Positions 46,430 to 59,159 of a stretch of DNA of 64,000 bases are shown here, in pieces; within the stretch, counting starts at the first letter, position 1, and each line of letters begins with the position of its first letter. The stretch comes from Gentiana macrophylla (lineage: Eukaryota; Streptophyta; Magnoliopsida; Gentianales; Gentianaceae). The notes below the pieces were generated by a model that ran no database searches, was not told the origin of the DNA, and worked only from the letters and a program-made list of their open reading frames with translations. The position numbers and the translations under genes are program-made. Where the stretch lies: NCBI GenBank assembly GCA_026214975.1, contig CM047815.1, positions 82,728,800 to 82,792,799 of the forward strand. The letters are read 5' to 3'.

Positions 46430-46830
46430 TGAGAGGTATTAATAGGTTATCCATATTTTTGGGGGCTTGGGTAGTGCCCACGGGGCAATGGCCCACGGCC
46501 CTCCAAAAATTGATATATTTAAGGGGCCCGTTAATTTTTTACTCAATAGCATATATATTTTGTATATTTACATTGGACTTCAATAATTTACCAAATGATA
46601 AGATATTATCCTAGTGGTGAATATTCGGTATAATTTTGTAATTAACGAGGGTTTGGATCTTGTTATATGCGCTTTTTTTTTATTTAATGCTTTTTTATAG
46701 AGGGGCCTAAACTTTTTGGTTTTGTTTTGTTGCTCGAGAAGCCCTATTATATGCATTTTTTATTATAGAAGGGCCTTAAAAAAAATTAAGCCCCGAACAT
46801 AAATTTGGACAGGGACGTCCTGCTAGATTG
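46430..46830. mobile_element. GGGCC-rich remnant, possibly hAT-related
   Basis: Text such as CACGGCCCTCC, AAGGGGCCCG, AGGGGCCTAAACTTTTTGG and AAGGGCCTTAAAAAAAATTAA resembles the fragment at 40157-40440. No coding sequence is preserved. Confidence 0.3.
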
Positions 46831-46916
46831 GCTGAAGAAAAAGAAAGAATATCAAAATCCATGCAGTCTAGGTCGGGGTTGTATTCTTATACCTCTGCCG
46901 ATCAAATTAATGAACA

Positions 46917-47373
46917 TGTAATGTTGACTTAAACTTATGCTACTGAGTCTGGTTTTGGAAACATGTTTTGGTCAGCAATGTATAAAGCATCCTATTTGAA
47001 GTCCGTGTTGGTGGGGCAAGTTCAAAGATGTCGATGGCAAGTTCATCAAGATAAGTCCATTGAGCCTCAGCAGACTTAAGGAACGCGTCTGCATGGTTTC
47101 TTAAGTCGGTGGAGTTACTTATGGGGTATTTCAGTCATTTACTGGGTTGGCTGTTTAGTCGGTTAGGGTTGGATTCCCAAGGCTATAAACACCGTCTGTA
47201 TTTATTGTAACTTTCTGGTGATAATAAAATATCCTCGTTTGTCCGTGGAGTAGTCGGCAATTGCCGGAAACCCTTGTTAAATCTGTGTTCTTCTTGTTTC
47301 TGTGTTTGCATGCTTGTTTATCTTTTATCTTTACTCACAATCACCATCACTTCTTGATCGATCCGTAATAACA
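46917..47373 (+). repeat. 5' LTR of Copia (46917-51646)
   Basis: Starts TGTAATG, ends CGTAATAACA. TATA box GGCTATAAAC at 47181-47190. The 3' partner diverges by many substitutions and indels, so this element is older than the Athila. Confidence 0.88.
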
Positions 47374-47494
47374 AACTGGTATCGGAGCGGGTTCATCAAG
47401 AAATCTGTTTATCTGTATTAAGCAAGGTAGATTGGCACCAAGGTCATAATTGATGCTAGGATTTGGGATCTACACAAGCTTTTCTGGTGAGAAA

Positions 47495-49450
47495 GATGTC
47501 TGCTTTAAATGTTAAGATTGACAAGTTTACAGGAAGGAACGGTTTTAGTCTGTGGCTGATCAATATGCGTGCTTTGTTGAAGCAGCAAGGATTATGAGGT
47601 CCCTTGTCTAAATCAACTGAAGGAAGTGCAGGTGAGAGAGCCAGCCTGGAGGAGAAAACACATTCAACAGTTATGTTGTGCTTGTCAGATGATATTATCA
47701 CAAAGGTGGTGAGGAGGACACTCATCGAGAAGTTGTGGGCCAAACTTGAGAGTCTCAGATATGACTAAGTCTCTAACCAACAAGTTGTTGTTGAAACAAC
47801 GATGTTTAGTTTAAGGATGCATGAGGGTACTCGGTGAGGATCATCTAGATCATTGAACACAATATTGCTTGATTTAAGAAATATTTATGTGAAAATTGAA
47901 GATGAGGATGTCGCATTGATTCTACTTGTGTCACCGCCAAAGATCATATGAGAACTTTGTGCGATCCTTTATTGTTGGAAAGGACTTAGTATCATTGGAG
48001 GATGTAAGGTCATCACTCCATGCTCGATAGCTGATTACACCATAAGGCATCCGGATCTGTAATGTATAGTCATCTGTTGGGTTGGTGGCCAATGGAGTAA
48101 GCAGGGGCCAGAAATTCTCGGAAAGAAGAAATTCAAAAGAATTCCAAGGGTCCTAAAGCTAAGGATATCTGTAATTATTTGCATGGAGCAGAGGACATTG
48201 GAAAAATGAATGTCCAAAGAGGAAGAAGCAGCAGGGTACTCAGCAGGGTACAGTTGCTTTGGCAGAATAAGACACCAACTCTGAAGAAGATCTGGCCTTA
48301 GCAGTTTCAGAGTCAGTAGGGCACAGAGATATGTGGATTCTGGACACTGGGGCATCTTATCATGTGTGTCCAAACAGAGAGTGGTTTTCACCTTATCAGC
48401 AGGTTGATGGAGGTCATATTGCTATGGCCAACAACAAGGTCTCAGAAATAGTTTAGATTGGATCAATCCAACTTAAGACACATGATGGTAAATTCTACAC
48501 ATTGAATGAGGTTAGGCATGTTCCACAAATGACCAAAAATTTGATATCACTTAGTCTACTGGACAACAAAGGGTTCAAGTTCAGGGGTGAAGGTGGAGTG
48601 GTGAATGTCTATAAGGGTTCAAGTGTGATTCTGAAGGGTATCAGGCAGGGGACATTGTACATACTACAAGTGGTCTATCAGATCAAGTTTCTCATTGATG
48701 TTGCATCATCGAGGTTCTCCACCACAATTGACTAAGTTCGCATATGAGATTAGGTCATATAGTGAAAGGGGATGCAAAATTTGCCTAAGTCCGATCTACT
48801 TGGGGACATAAGGTCAAGGAGCTGGAATTTTGTGAACACGTGTGTGTTTGGGAAGCTACATAGAGCACGCTCTCAAAACAATCCACATCACAAAAGGGAC
48901 ACTTGATTATGTCCATTTCGATTGTTGGGGACCTTCAATGGTTGAGTCATTGGGTGGTCATGGTATTTTGTGTCTTTTATAGATGATTATTCAAGGATGG
49001 TTTTGGTAATTATGATGAAACACAAGAGTGAAGCATTCAAGCACTTCAAGCAGTGGAAGGCTTTGGTTGAAAATCGAGGCAGGAGGAAGATCAAGAGACT
49101 TAGAACTCGATAATGGACTAGAATTTGTTGGTCCGAGTTTGATGAATTTTGCAAGTATGAAGGCATTGCTCGGCATCATACTCTCAGAGATACTCCACAA
49201 ATGTAATGGTGTTGTAGAAAGAATGAATCAAACTCTTCTAGAAATGGCAAGGTGCATGCTCTCTAATTGCAGTCCAGCAAGAAGATTTTGGGGGAGGTCG
49301 TTAGTACTACACCGCTACTTAATCAATATGGGGCCTCACATGGGATCAAACTTAAAACACCACTTGAAGTTTGGTCAGAAAGTGTTGCACTACTCGACTT
49401 AGGGTTTTGGAAGCACGGTCTACTATCATGTCGGTGAGGGCAAATTGGAG
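47495..49450 (+). pseudogene. Copia gag, protease and integrase (broken)
   Basis: The ATG at 47495 opens MSALNVKIDKFTGRNGFSLW (gag N-terminus). A decayed zinc knuckle is near 48165-48235 (GHWKNECPK in a shifted frame). The protease site WILDTGASYHVC is at about 48332, followed by THDGKFYTLNEVRHVPQMTK. The integrase core spans about 48840-49330 with MVLVIMMKHKSEAFK, then VVERMNQTLLEMARCML, the region around the last catalytic residue. Several stops and frameshifts. Confidence 0.85.
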
Positions 49451-49899
49451 CCTAGGCCAAGAAAGGTGTGTTTGTTGGATATGGAGTTAAGCGGGTATAG
49501 AATCCGGTCATCGGGTGAAAATAGGGTTATACTCACAGAGTGTAGTTTTTTATGAAAGCTCTATGCTTAACTCATCCTGTGAGAGCCACATCTGAATCTG
49601 AAATTGGATCTGAGACTGAGAAGATTGACAAACAGGTGGAGCTTCAAGCAGAGCCTGTTTGATTAAAAGAATCAGTAGGGAACAGTCAGCAGATCCAGAA
49701 TAGGATCCATGTCTGCTGAACAAGGGTCAGCAAGCCTCAAACTGCTGATGTTGTTCAGCAGGGTATAGCTCTCAATAGAGCTAGGAGGACCAATATCAGA
49801 CCTCCAAGAAGATATGGGTTTGAGGAGGATATGGTTGAATATGCACTATAGGTAGCTGAAGAAGTTGATGGTTTTAAACCTAACACTTACAGGGAAGCT

Positions 49900-50985
49900 G
49901 TGACATGTTCTAAACCCATATCAGAAGAATATGTGTGCAAGTTGAAGAAGTCCTTATATGGACTTAAGCATGCTCCAAGACAGTGGTATAAGAAGTTTGA
50001 CAGCTATATGATTCAGCAGGGTTATAGTATGAGTCCATATGATTGTTGTGTTTATCACAACAAGTTGAAGGATAGGTCAATCATCTATCTGGTGCTGTAA
50101 GTGGATGATATGCTGATAGCTGCTGCAAATAAGTCTGACATTCAAGATCTGAAGAATCTACTTAAGGCTGAATTTGAGATGAAGGATTTAGGGAATGCAA
50201 AGAAAATGCAGGGATGGAGATCTACAAAGATAGAAGCAGAAGAAGCTATTCTTGTCTCAATGGGGTATATTGAAAATGTATTATCCAAGTTTGGTATGGC
50301 AGAGCCAAACCTATAGATACTCCAATGGCACCAAATCTACATATATGTCATTGTGTTTGCTCCATAATCATCCCAAGAGGAAGAATACATGTCTAAGGTT
50401 CCATATGCTAGTGCAAATGGGTAGCCTAATGTATGCCATGGTTTGCACTCAGGCCTGATTTGGCTCGTGCAATCTCGTGTTGTCGGCAGGTTTATGGCTC
50501 AACTGGAAAGGAACACCGGAAAGCAAAGATAGAGGATATTCAAGTACCTTCGGGTACATCGATATTGAACTCATTTATAGAGGTGGTACTCAATGTTTTG
50601 TCACAGGTATCGTGATTCTCGATTATGCCATCGATATGGACAAAGCAGGAGGTCTATGAGTGGGTATGGTTTACTTTGAGTGATTCTATGGTAAGTTGGA
50701 AGGCAACTTTATAAGGCACAATGACATTATCTACTATCAAGCAGAGTATATGGCATCGAAGGTATGCAAAGAAAGGAGGCAACTGTTGAAAGGGCTAGTC
50801 AATGATTTGAGTCCGCATCAAGATCAGACTAGGTTGTATTGTGACAGTCTTAGTGCAATATGTTTTGCTAAGGATCAGGTTCATCGTGAGAGAACCAAGA
50901 ATATTGATGTTAGGTACCATTTTCTGAGGAATGTGAGGAGGGTCAAAGTGGAGAAGATCAAAGACTTATGTGAATCCTGTTGATA
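49900..50985 (+). pseudogene. Copia RT C-terminal half and RNase H
   Basis: Text jumps from the post-integrase linker into the middle of RT: YVCKLKKSLYGLKHAPRQWY, then a stop before VDDMLIAAANKSDIQDLKNL (catalytic YVDD region), and FEMKDLGNAKKM. RNase H is at 50696-50983 (YYQAEYMASKVCKERRQLL, LYCDSLSAICFAKDQVHRER). The N-terminal RT third (usually with TW.LV and the AFLHG block) is missing, an internal deletion at about 49900. Confidence 0.85.
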
Positions 50986-51186
50986 TGTTCACTAAACTAG
51001 TTACAAGGAGCAAGTTTCAGTTGTGTCTGGACTTGCTAAATATCCAAAGCTGTTAATTTGAATTTGGGAATACTCAGCTGAAGGTGGAGGTCTGCTGAGG
51101 TATTCAAATCTGAAGACAAAAAGGATTTCTAGCACTTGGTTGTGCATCTGATCAGTTTGTGTGGAGGTGAAGTCAATGTGGAGATT

Positions 51187-51646
51187 TGTAATGGTAACTT
51201 AAACTTATGCTACTGGGTCTGGTTTTGGAAACATGTTTTGGTCAGCAATATATAAAGCATCCATTAAGTCTGGTGTTCAATTGGGGCAAGTTCAAGAGAG
51301 GTTGATCACCTTGATGGCAAGTCTATCAAGACAAGTCTCTTGAGCCTCAAAGAAACTTAAGGAACGCGCTCGCATGGTTTCCTAAGTCGGTGGAGTTACT
51401 TCAGGGTATTTCACCATTTATCGGGTTGATTGTTTAGTCGGTTGTGGTTGGATTCCCAAGGCTATAAATACGGTCTGATTTATTGTAACTTTATGTAACA
51501 TTCGGTGATAATTTGTCTGTGGAGTAGTCGGCACATTGTCGGAAACCACGTTAAATCTGTGTTCTTCTTGTTTCTGTGTTTGCATGCTTGTTTATTTTTT
51601 ATCTTTACTCATAATCACAATCATTTCTCGATCGATCCGTAATAAT
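51187..51646 (+). repeat. 3' LTR of Copia (46917-51646)
   Basis: TGTAATGG to about CGTAATAA, matching 46917-47373 including the TATA box (GCTATAAATA near 51471). Confidence 0.85.
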
Positions 51647-52269
51647 GTAAGAAGAAAGAATAGTCCAATTTGGTAATGTAGTATTGGTGGATGGGAATGT
51701 ATGCTTCACCCCAATTAGGTTTTTGGTTGACATGGTTTGATGACATTGTTGTGTTGTTTTGTTCCTAAATTTTGACGTTTTTGTACTGTCTAGACTATAG
51801 TTATCGTGCTAGAGCATTTTATAAATCAAAATTCTTTGTTGTTTAAAAGATCGCTATCAATAAACAATCCACCATTTATATTACTACATAATAGTCTTTT
51901 TTTTGGATGTCTATTGAACAAACCCAACATATATTATATATCTTATTAATCTCAAACCCAACATATGTTATATATCTTATTAATCTCTTACTATATAAGA
52001 TACATATTTATCTTTGTGTAATTTACACCCCTAATGAATATTTCTTTTGAATCAACGACCAACAGTTCAAATATTGTAGCAGACCACTGCCGGCCCTTTC
52101 ATAAGGCACAATAGGCAATTATCGTGGGCCCTCATTTTTTTTTGCTGCCCAAAATACATCATCTCCTTTATAAAAAAAATTGTTAATCCCAGCAAAATCC
52201 AATCTGAACAATAATTTTTGTTTTTATTTTTGTTTTATTTTTTTGTTTTACTATATCTGTTAAATTAGC
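51647..52269. other. Unassigned, with a short GGCCC remnant
   Basis: AT-rich non-coding sequence. About 52088-52160 (GCCGGCCCTTTCATAAGGCA, GTGGGCCCTC) resembles the fragment at 40157. Confidence 0.4.
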
Positions 52270-54530
52270 TAATAAATTTTTTTTAGAAATCAAAGAAATA
52301 GAAATAAAGCTAGGAGTAAAGTCAAACAATCCTCGCAATAAATAAACACCAGAAGCCAGAATGCCCTCCACAGATGTCAAGCCTCTCGCACACATGTCAA
52401 GCAATCGCTTACCTCCATTCGCAAAGACATTCAAGTGTTGTGCCTCCACCAGCGCCAAACAAATAGCTCGGAGCTCCATATATTCTTGTCGACCCCCCTC
52501 ACGTCAAACGAGTAACTCAACGAGTGCATGATCGCCCTGCTCATTGTAGGATGTAATATCGCCGGATGAATCTAAGATCCACCCGATTACGCAATGGAAA
52601 GTATAAGATCTAGATCTAGTTAACAAAAATACATAAAATAATAGATCTAAACCCATGAGAGGTTTAGATTACCAACCTTTTATGGTGCAATTATTCCAAG
52701 AACTAAGGTCAATCCAAGATCCAAGCTAGATGAGAAGCCACGCCTTCCAACGTGTGTCTCCAAGCACCACCAGGTGGATGGTGTTTCAAGCCGCCGGACC
52801 TCCTCGATATGCTACCTTAGAAAACCCAAGTTTTCTAAAACTCGAACCCTTAGTATTATAGCCGAAAATTCTAAGCTATAATACTCCCACAAAGTCGTGT
52901 ATGTGATATCATCAAAGGCTTGGGAGAACTCTCTTTATATGTGAGAGTAACCCTTGTCCTCCAAGGATTTAATTAATTAATACAAAATCAATCAAATTAA
53001 TCATTTTCCTTAAAAGATAAATCTAGAATATTCCTAAATTAATTAGGATATACAAAAGATTTTCTTTCCTTAAATCATTTGACAAATAAATAATTTAATC
53101 ACATGTCTTGTTATTTATCAAGAAAACTAATTTCCCAATAAATAATTACATAAGAATTTCGGCCACCCTAATAAAATATTAGGTCACGCGAAATTTTTAT
53201 CACTTTGGGCCGAGTCCACAAAAAATTTCTTTTCCATGTATTTAATTATCTAGTCCAACTAAACAATTAATCCACATATCAATTAAATAGTCCAATCCAA
53301 CTATTTAATTATAATTGAGTGAAGAAGCGACGAGAAAACATAGATGCTATATTGTGAGCCACGCCGGGACCATGGACCCATATTCAAGAGTTATAATAAA
53401 TTAAATAAAATTATTCGTCATCCAACAATTATATTCAATCTATTAATTCCGGGATTACACCACCATAAACCCGAAACCGAACTCTCGCCGAATATAGATA
53501 ACTTATACTCAACTATGAGTTGATAAGCATCCACCGATATAATCATTACATACGGATAAATCATCCATAGATTATTCGCTTCGATTCGGGATATCTACGT
53601 AAACCCTTCTCAAACATCTTATCCTTATTTACCATCAACCCCTTAGTGATCAATTAATTCATAACTAATATAATATGAACTGGCGCCATCGATCGCTTTT
53701 AGGATTAACAAATAAGGGAACTGTCTGTCTACTTCCCGAGGGAAGGAATGGATTCCATATTCGTGATAGCACAGATTACTTACTCATCCTAGAATAGAGC
53801 CAACGAGAAGTGTTGGACCACATACGCGAAGTGATCCTTACTAACACATCAAACTCTAACCTAGTCTAAGCAGCTTGTCGTGATCACCTCAGATTGAGAT
53901 TAATCCATATATGATCATCTTGTGATTCGATAAGACTTCTCGATCACGGAATTATATCGAGAACTCAAATCAAATTGGTCCAAATTTCTATATGATTATC
54001 ATCATATATAAATGCCCCACTAGTACCCTATTACCAACAAATCCGGAAAAGATCACACACCTAAAGTGTTTCGGGCGCATTATTAGCAAATTAATCTTGA
54101 GACCCGTGACTCAAATTAATAAATGCTACGGACTACGTTAATTTTAAGTACATCTCACTAACTCAATCCTCTTGTGTATATCCATACACCGAAAGTTATG
54201 TGATTACATAAACGAGGTACTTAGGGTTTTTAGTAGTGTCTTATTTATAAGCATACATGCATATAATAAGATGAATTATTAATTTGCCCTATAACAATTA
54301 GATAATTGTCTTTCGGCACTACACCTAACACCGCCTGGTCCCGAAAATCAGCCCAACGCCCACTCTATCATCTCGAACCGCTGCATCCACATTAAATTTC
54401 AATACCCTCGAGGTGGCCAAGTCCACGAATATGGAAAGTCCCCCCACGCACTCGGAAAGCCGCTAGGGCCTCCATAAATTCCATTGTCGCCGCTAAAGAA
54501 CGAGCGCACACTATCGAGACTGACAAAATA
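52270..54530 (-). mobile_element. LINE RNase H fragment split by a solo LTR
   Basis: Minus-strand RNase H starts at about 54430 (LKFNVDAAVRDDRVGVGLIF, RDQ), is cut by the solo LTR 52545-54330, and resumes at 52544-52300 with MELRAICLALVEAQHLNV. A T run near 52277-52284 probably marks the tail. Only the C-terminal domain survives. Confidence 0.7.
52545..54330 (-). mobile_element. Solo LTR, second copy of the 6033-7801 family
   Basis: 1,786 bp, beginning TGTTAGGTG on the minus strand at 54330 and ending CCTACA at 52545. It shares with 6033-7801 the opening CCGAAAGACAATT, the GTGGGGCATTTATATATGATG block (near 54000 and 6351) and the TATA-box region (CATATAAAGAGAG near 52931-52943). No internal coding sequence and no clear target duplication. 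Confidence 0.7.
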
Positions 54531-54589
54531 TGATAGGCGAAATAATTTCCTTGTCATTCACCATTCACAATAGTACAAATATATAGTCA

Positions 54590-55140
54590 TCTCTGTGGCT
54601 TCAACATTTATCCAAAATTTTCAAACTACCTTTTAAGAAAATACAATAAATATAATTTCACAATAAATCAGACATACTCCCTCAAGTTGGAGCGTGAAGA
54701 TCACGAACGCCCAACTTGCGTAATAAAAATTCAAATTGTCGTTTTTCCAATGCTTTCGTAAAAATATTCACCAGCTAGACCCGTGTGGGCACATATCCGG
54801 GAGCAATAAGGCCCTCCTTGATCGCATCATGAACAAAGTGGCAATCCGCTTCGATATGTTTGGTCCCCTCATGAAAAACCGGCTTTTGCGCAATATGTAA
54901 TACGGCCTGACTATCACAATGAATATGGATACCCATTGGTACTCGAACATCTAAATCGCCGAGAAGTTGCCGAAGCCATTTCAACTCACATGTAATGGAT
55001 GACATTGAGCGGTTCTCAGCTTCCGCGGATGAACGGGAGACCATCATCTCTAGGGCTTCAACATCTAACCAAGATTTACAAACTACCCTTTTTTAGAAAA
55101 TACAATAATATACTTTCACAATAAATCCATAATAGAGACA
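54590..55140 (-). mobile_element. Copia remnant: RNase H fused between two LTR ends
   Basis: RNase H C-terminus at 55047-54775: VSRSSAEAENRSMSSITCEL, LRQLLGDLDVRVPMGIHIHC, DSQAVLHIAQKPVFHEGTKH, and GLIAPGYVPTRV. It is followed by AGGGAGTATG and LTR-like text at 54680-54590. The same LTR-like text occurs at 55140-55047 immediately upstream of the RNase H, so nearly all of the internal region is missing. Confidence 0.8.
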
Positions 55141-55149
55141 TATACCGTA

Positions 55150-56250
55150 TGACCATCAAACACCACCGAACACCCACAATCCATCTTAAATTATGAAGGC
55201 GGTAAGAGATTGTATAAACGTAATTGACGATGCTGGAAATCGTCGATTATAATCCGGGGGTTTTTCCTTTTAATCACAACCTGTCAAAGCTTCAAGAACA
55301 ACGAAAAACAATTTTAAAAAAAAGGAGGGGGTGATTTGGTGGTGGTTTAGACTGCACTTGAGATGTTATTTCTCAAGCTGCCTGCGTATCCAATACACGA
55401 ATTAGAATCAAGTCTCCGTAGTTCCTTAGGGATTGTTTATATGTAGGGGCTTGTGCCCTAGTAGTTGTGTGCAAACAGGTCCAGTGGTGGACTCTTATTT
55501 TGTGTTTCTTAAGGAAAAGATAATGATGATTCGATCCCCTTGATTTTAGGAGTAATTATGGGCATGTTTGAATGCCAGGATCAGAGTAGTTATGACTAAT
55601 GATTCTTCCCATATTTATCTCGAATCGATGCGTGTGTATGGTGTTATGACCGAGAAGGACCTAGGCCAACCTACCGAGGTCAGCCCGACTAGGTCGACCA
55701 TATGCACCGATCGACTGCAGAGGTCGGAGGAGGGTGACCGAGCCAGGGCACTCGGTATCGGGGCCTCTCTTTAAAGGAGACTTTTTTCTATCCTTATTTA
55801 CCGTTGGATTGTCGTGGAGAAGACACGTGGTTAGGTGCGGATTCTACCTCATCATAAGCCCTCAGATCCAACCGAGCCTATGGAGGTCGGCTCGGTCGGG
55901 ATTCAAACCGTAATTCGGTTCGGTCATTTACGCTTGCAAAAAAATCGAATCGAGAGTGCCAGGTGGAAAAGCTCTTTATGGCATAGTTACAAAGAATTCC
56001 GAGAATCGAGGAGTCATTGCCCACCAACTCTTATTACGGTCATTTTTCGAGGTTAGTGGGGTTATAATCCCGCCATATCAATCATTTCGTCAGATCACTT
56101 GTTATTAAAGAGTAAGATTTATCCTCCGCCGATTGATATCCTTCTTCTCACAACTTCCAAATCGTTATTGCAAGTCAGTGCTTTTCCTTTGCGATCTAAT
56201 TTTGTAGCCTCTCTTGGTAATTTTAGAGATAAGCCCAACTCTCCGGAACC
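55150..56250. mobile_element. Gypsy-like LTR debris
   Basis: Non-coding. Contains ACTTGAGATGTTATTTCTCA followed by AGCTGCCTGCGTATCC at about 55350-55390, a text I associate with plant LTR sequences, and a GGTCGGCTCGGTCGGG-rich block at 55660-55910. Possible LTR start TGTTATGACC at about 55641. Boundaries not resolved. Confidence 0.35.
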
Positions 56251-56359
56251 CTAGATTTTCAAGATGGCCATTGCAGATAGTAGAGATGTTAAATTCATCC
56301 TAAGTCGTGGGGACTGGATGAGATATGTGAGCTATATGGGATTAACAATGTCTCCATGC

Positions 56360-57072
56360 ATGAAAATTGTTGAATCTCGCTTCGCTTTTTGATTGTGCCA
56401 TCTACTTAATCCAACTTTATTTTTCGTAATCATCACCATCTACATGGACATCTTCATTGGATTGTAATTGTTGTCATTCATCAATAGTGAATAAGAACCA
56501 AAGGTGGATTATCATTGATTTACATAGAATGGAATTGATGGGCTTAATTCTTGTTTCTTAGTCGCCATGGCTATCAAGAACTCCGTAACTTATCAAAAAT
56601 TAACAACAGAGTGAAAAACGATCAAGAAATGATCACTTAAACTCGTAAAATGATTACATTTTACTCTCAAGAAAATGTAATAACATAAAAGATGAAGAAT
56701 TATCTCAAGTTTCTTCAATGACCAGAGAAAATATGGGAAAACATTCAGAAATTCTCAAATTTCTACAAAGATACCATGTTGAAGTTTGTAGAGTTACAAA
56801 CAGAAAGTAAAGAAAATGCGGAATTATTATTATTGAACTAAAATCAACAAGTTAATTTACCAATGATGCTGATCATGGGGTATTTATAGCTTTATACACC
56901 TCATGAATCAGTTAAAAGTAAGTGTTACAAACGGTTACAACAAACTATAACTAAATAATCGTTTCCTGCACTGAACTACTCTACAGGCTGCTGAGTCTTA
57001 ATGTGGTCTGCTAAGTTCCTCAGCAGACTGCACTTAGCATTCCCTTCAGCCTTTATATTGTAACACATCGGA
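56360..57072 (-). mobile_element. Copia 5' LTR with start of gag
   Basis: On the minus strand the LTR starts TGTTACAATATAAAGGC at 57072, has a TATA box (CTATAAATACC near 56882), and ends near 56785 at AACTTCAACATGGTATC, a decayed primer site. Gag begins at about 56568 with MATKKQELSPSIPFYV, then PPLVLIHSLLNDNNYNP, the N-terminal gag domain of Copia, with stops. Truncated after about 60 codons. Confidence 0.7.
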
Positions 57073-58839
57073 AAGAGTCAAGTTCTATGACTACAACCTT
57101 TTATGTGAAACGGTTACCGTGTAAATGAAATCCTTTCACATACGTAATATCCATACAATGTTATTCCAAAGGCATCAAGGACCGTGATCTTAAAATCAAT
57201 GTACAATTCTCTTGAAGTAACACTTTACTTCCGCTTTGCAAAGACTTTCAAGAATAAGACATTCTTTATAAGAAGCACATTTCGTATATTCACCTTTAAT
57301 ATCGTGAGATGCGATTCCAGTGAACATCATAAATCCTATGCATCATTGGTTATTGTAGGTATGATGTTGTTTTGGGTGGCTAAGGGCATAGAAACTAGTG
57401 TTTGAAAGCTCAAAATCGAACAGAATGAAAACGCCGTAATAGGCTTCCACCTCGATAGAATGAGCATATCATGCTTTGGGAAAGGGTTTATCAATACCGA
57501 GACTTCAAAAAGTTGCAGATTATGGGTACGCGCCTAAGGTTTTTCTAGCGTGGGCCTTGGTCCCTGTATGTTGTTTTGCCTTATATTATGTATTTATGTG
57601 TTTAAGGTTTTGGTCTTAGGTTTGTCCTTCCCAATACAACCTAAATGACTTAAAAATAACTTGAAAAAGTCATGATCAACCTATTGATGCATTTATTTCC
57701 GGCATTGGATGGATTCTTTGATGAGGTGAAGTAAGTGGACAATCGAAAGAATAGAATTGGCCTTGTGCTTTAATGAGCTTGGACTCATCATTGTTTGTGT
57801 ATGTGCTATAGATTTAGCTAAGGCCTATTATCTTAAGACGATGGAGTAGAGTTGTTATGCGAGCCTTTATTTGAAATAATTTAGGTGGTCAAGTTAATGA
57901 TTAATAACATACAAACTTGACTAGATAAAGGATCGAATATCATGTAATTCTTGGTAAGGCGTGGTATAATATCGCAATGTGATGATGGTCGTAAAATTGG
58001 ATAGACTCCGATGATCACATTGATGATCAAGAAAAGTGAACAAACTCCGCCGAACATCACTCACTAACGGGATTAGCCCGGGACAGCCAAAGCGGATCTC
58101 TAGTGGGTTGCAACTTAGATGGGTTCTTAGTGCTCTTTGACTGAGCATAGTGCCATTTAATTTTTTATTTAACAAATATAAGCTAAGCTAGAAACATATA
58201 GAACCTCGACAATGTGTTATAGGACACTAAGTGATACTTAGATGCAACGCTAATGTAATAAAGAACATTCTAATATAGTAATATATTTACTTTCCTAGCA
58301 TTATAAAACTTATTGTTCAATAACTTCTACATTTTACTAAGTACTATATCTACTTATCCCTTTTGAATGTTTTATATGTTTTTCCTTCTTGATAAGATTT
58401 GCAAGATTATGATGTTGAGTGAGCATATGGTGCTTGGAAATCATTTGTCATGCTTTCATTTATGTTGTTGTCTTTGAAACTTTGTACTATACTATTATGT
58501 TAAGACAAGTTGTATTTTAATTTGCCTTGTAAGCTATCCTTTGTAAGATAAGTACCTATGGTTTGTAAGACTAGTTCTGTTTGGTTTGATTTGTAAGATA
58601 AGTTTCCCATTTTGATTTGTGTTGTAAGACAATCTTGTATGTTGTAAGATATCTTTTATCTTTAGTATAACAACATTGTTACTCTTGTGAGAATCTTGGC
58701 ATGTTTATCTCGAGTCTATTTAGTTTCGTGTCGCTTACTTTTGATACGATGATGTAAGACTTACGTATAATGTCAAATTTGTTTAATGTTATACGTGTTT
58801 AACGCTTTTTTTCGGATAAACACTCAAGATATATGAATA
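57073..58839. other. No recognisable gene
   Basis: Mixed AT-rich sequence. At 58530-58660 a loosely repeated word (TTTGTAAGATAAGT and variants) occurs four or five times. I see no conserved protein text. Confidence 0.5.
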
Positions 58840-59065
58840 GGCGCCACACCGTCAAGCGTAAAGATGTTGATTGTTACAAGTGATCACGGAAAAGTAATGT
58901 AAACGCTTAATTGATTTTAAATGAAGATTGATCTATGATCTGCCGGCCTAGTGATACATTTAGAAAATTTATCTCCTCAATTTTGGTATTTTGATTTGGG
59001 AAGAAGACATCATGCTCCTAATTTGGAGGAATTGTCTTTAATGCTCTTTATTTTATTAGTAGAAT
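58840..59065 (+). repeat. Inverted relic of the duplicated segment
   Basis: Matches the complement of about 9750-9975 (GGCCGGCCTAGTGATACAT-like text, then GAAGAAGACAT.ATGCTCC and TTAGTAGAAT/TTAGAATTAT). It indicates a fourth, older copy of the segment that holds the cysteine-rich gene. Confidence 0.75.
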
Positions 59066-59159
59066 CATAGTTAAAAAGAAGCAACATGATCATGGTCATC
59101 GTTATCAATCTTTCTTCATGTTTTGAATGACGAAGATCATCACGATCATCATCCTGAAG

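Larger units (their letters stand above)
46917..51646 (+). mobile_element. Ty1/Copia retrotransposon with two LTRs, RT internally deleted
   Basis: 5' LTR 46917-47373, 3' LTR 51187-about 51646. The primer site ACTGGTATCGGAGC begins at about 47375. Gag, protease, integrase, part of RT and RNase H follow in Copia order, all frameshifted. Protein text is close to the minus-strand Copia at 12790-15863 (same VPQMTKN...LISLSLLDN region), so they belong to related lineages. I could not find a matching target duplication. Confidence 0.9.
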
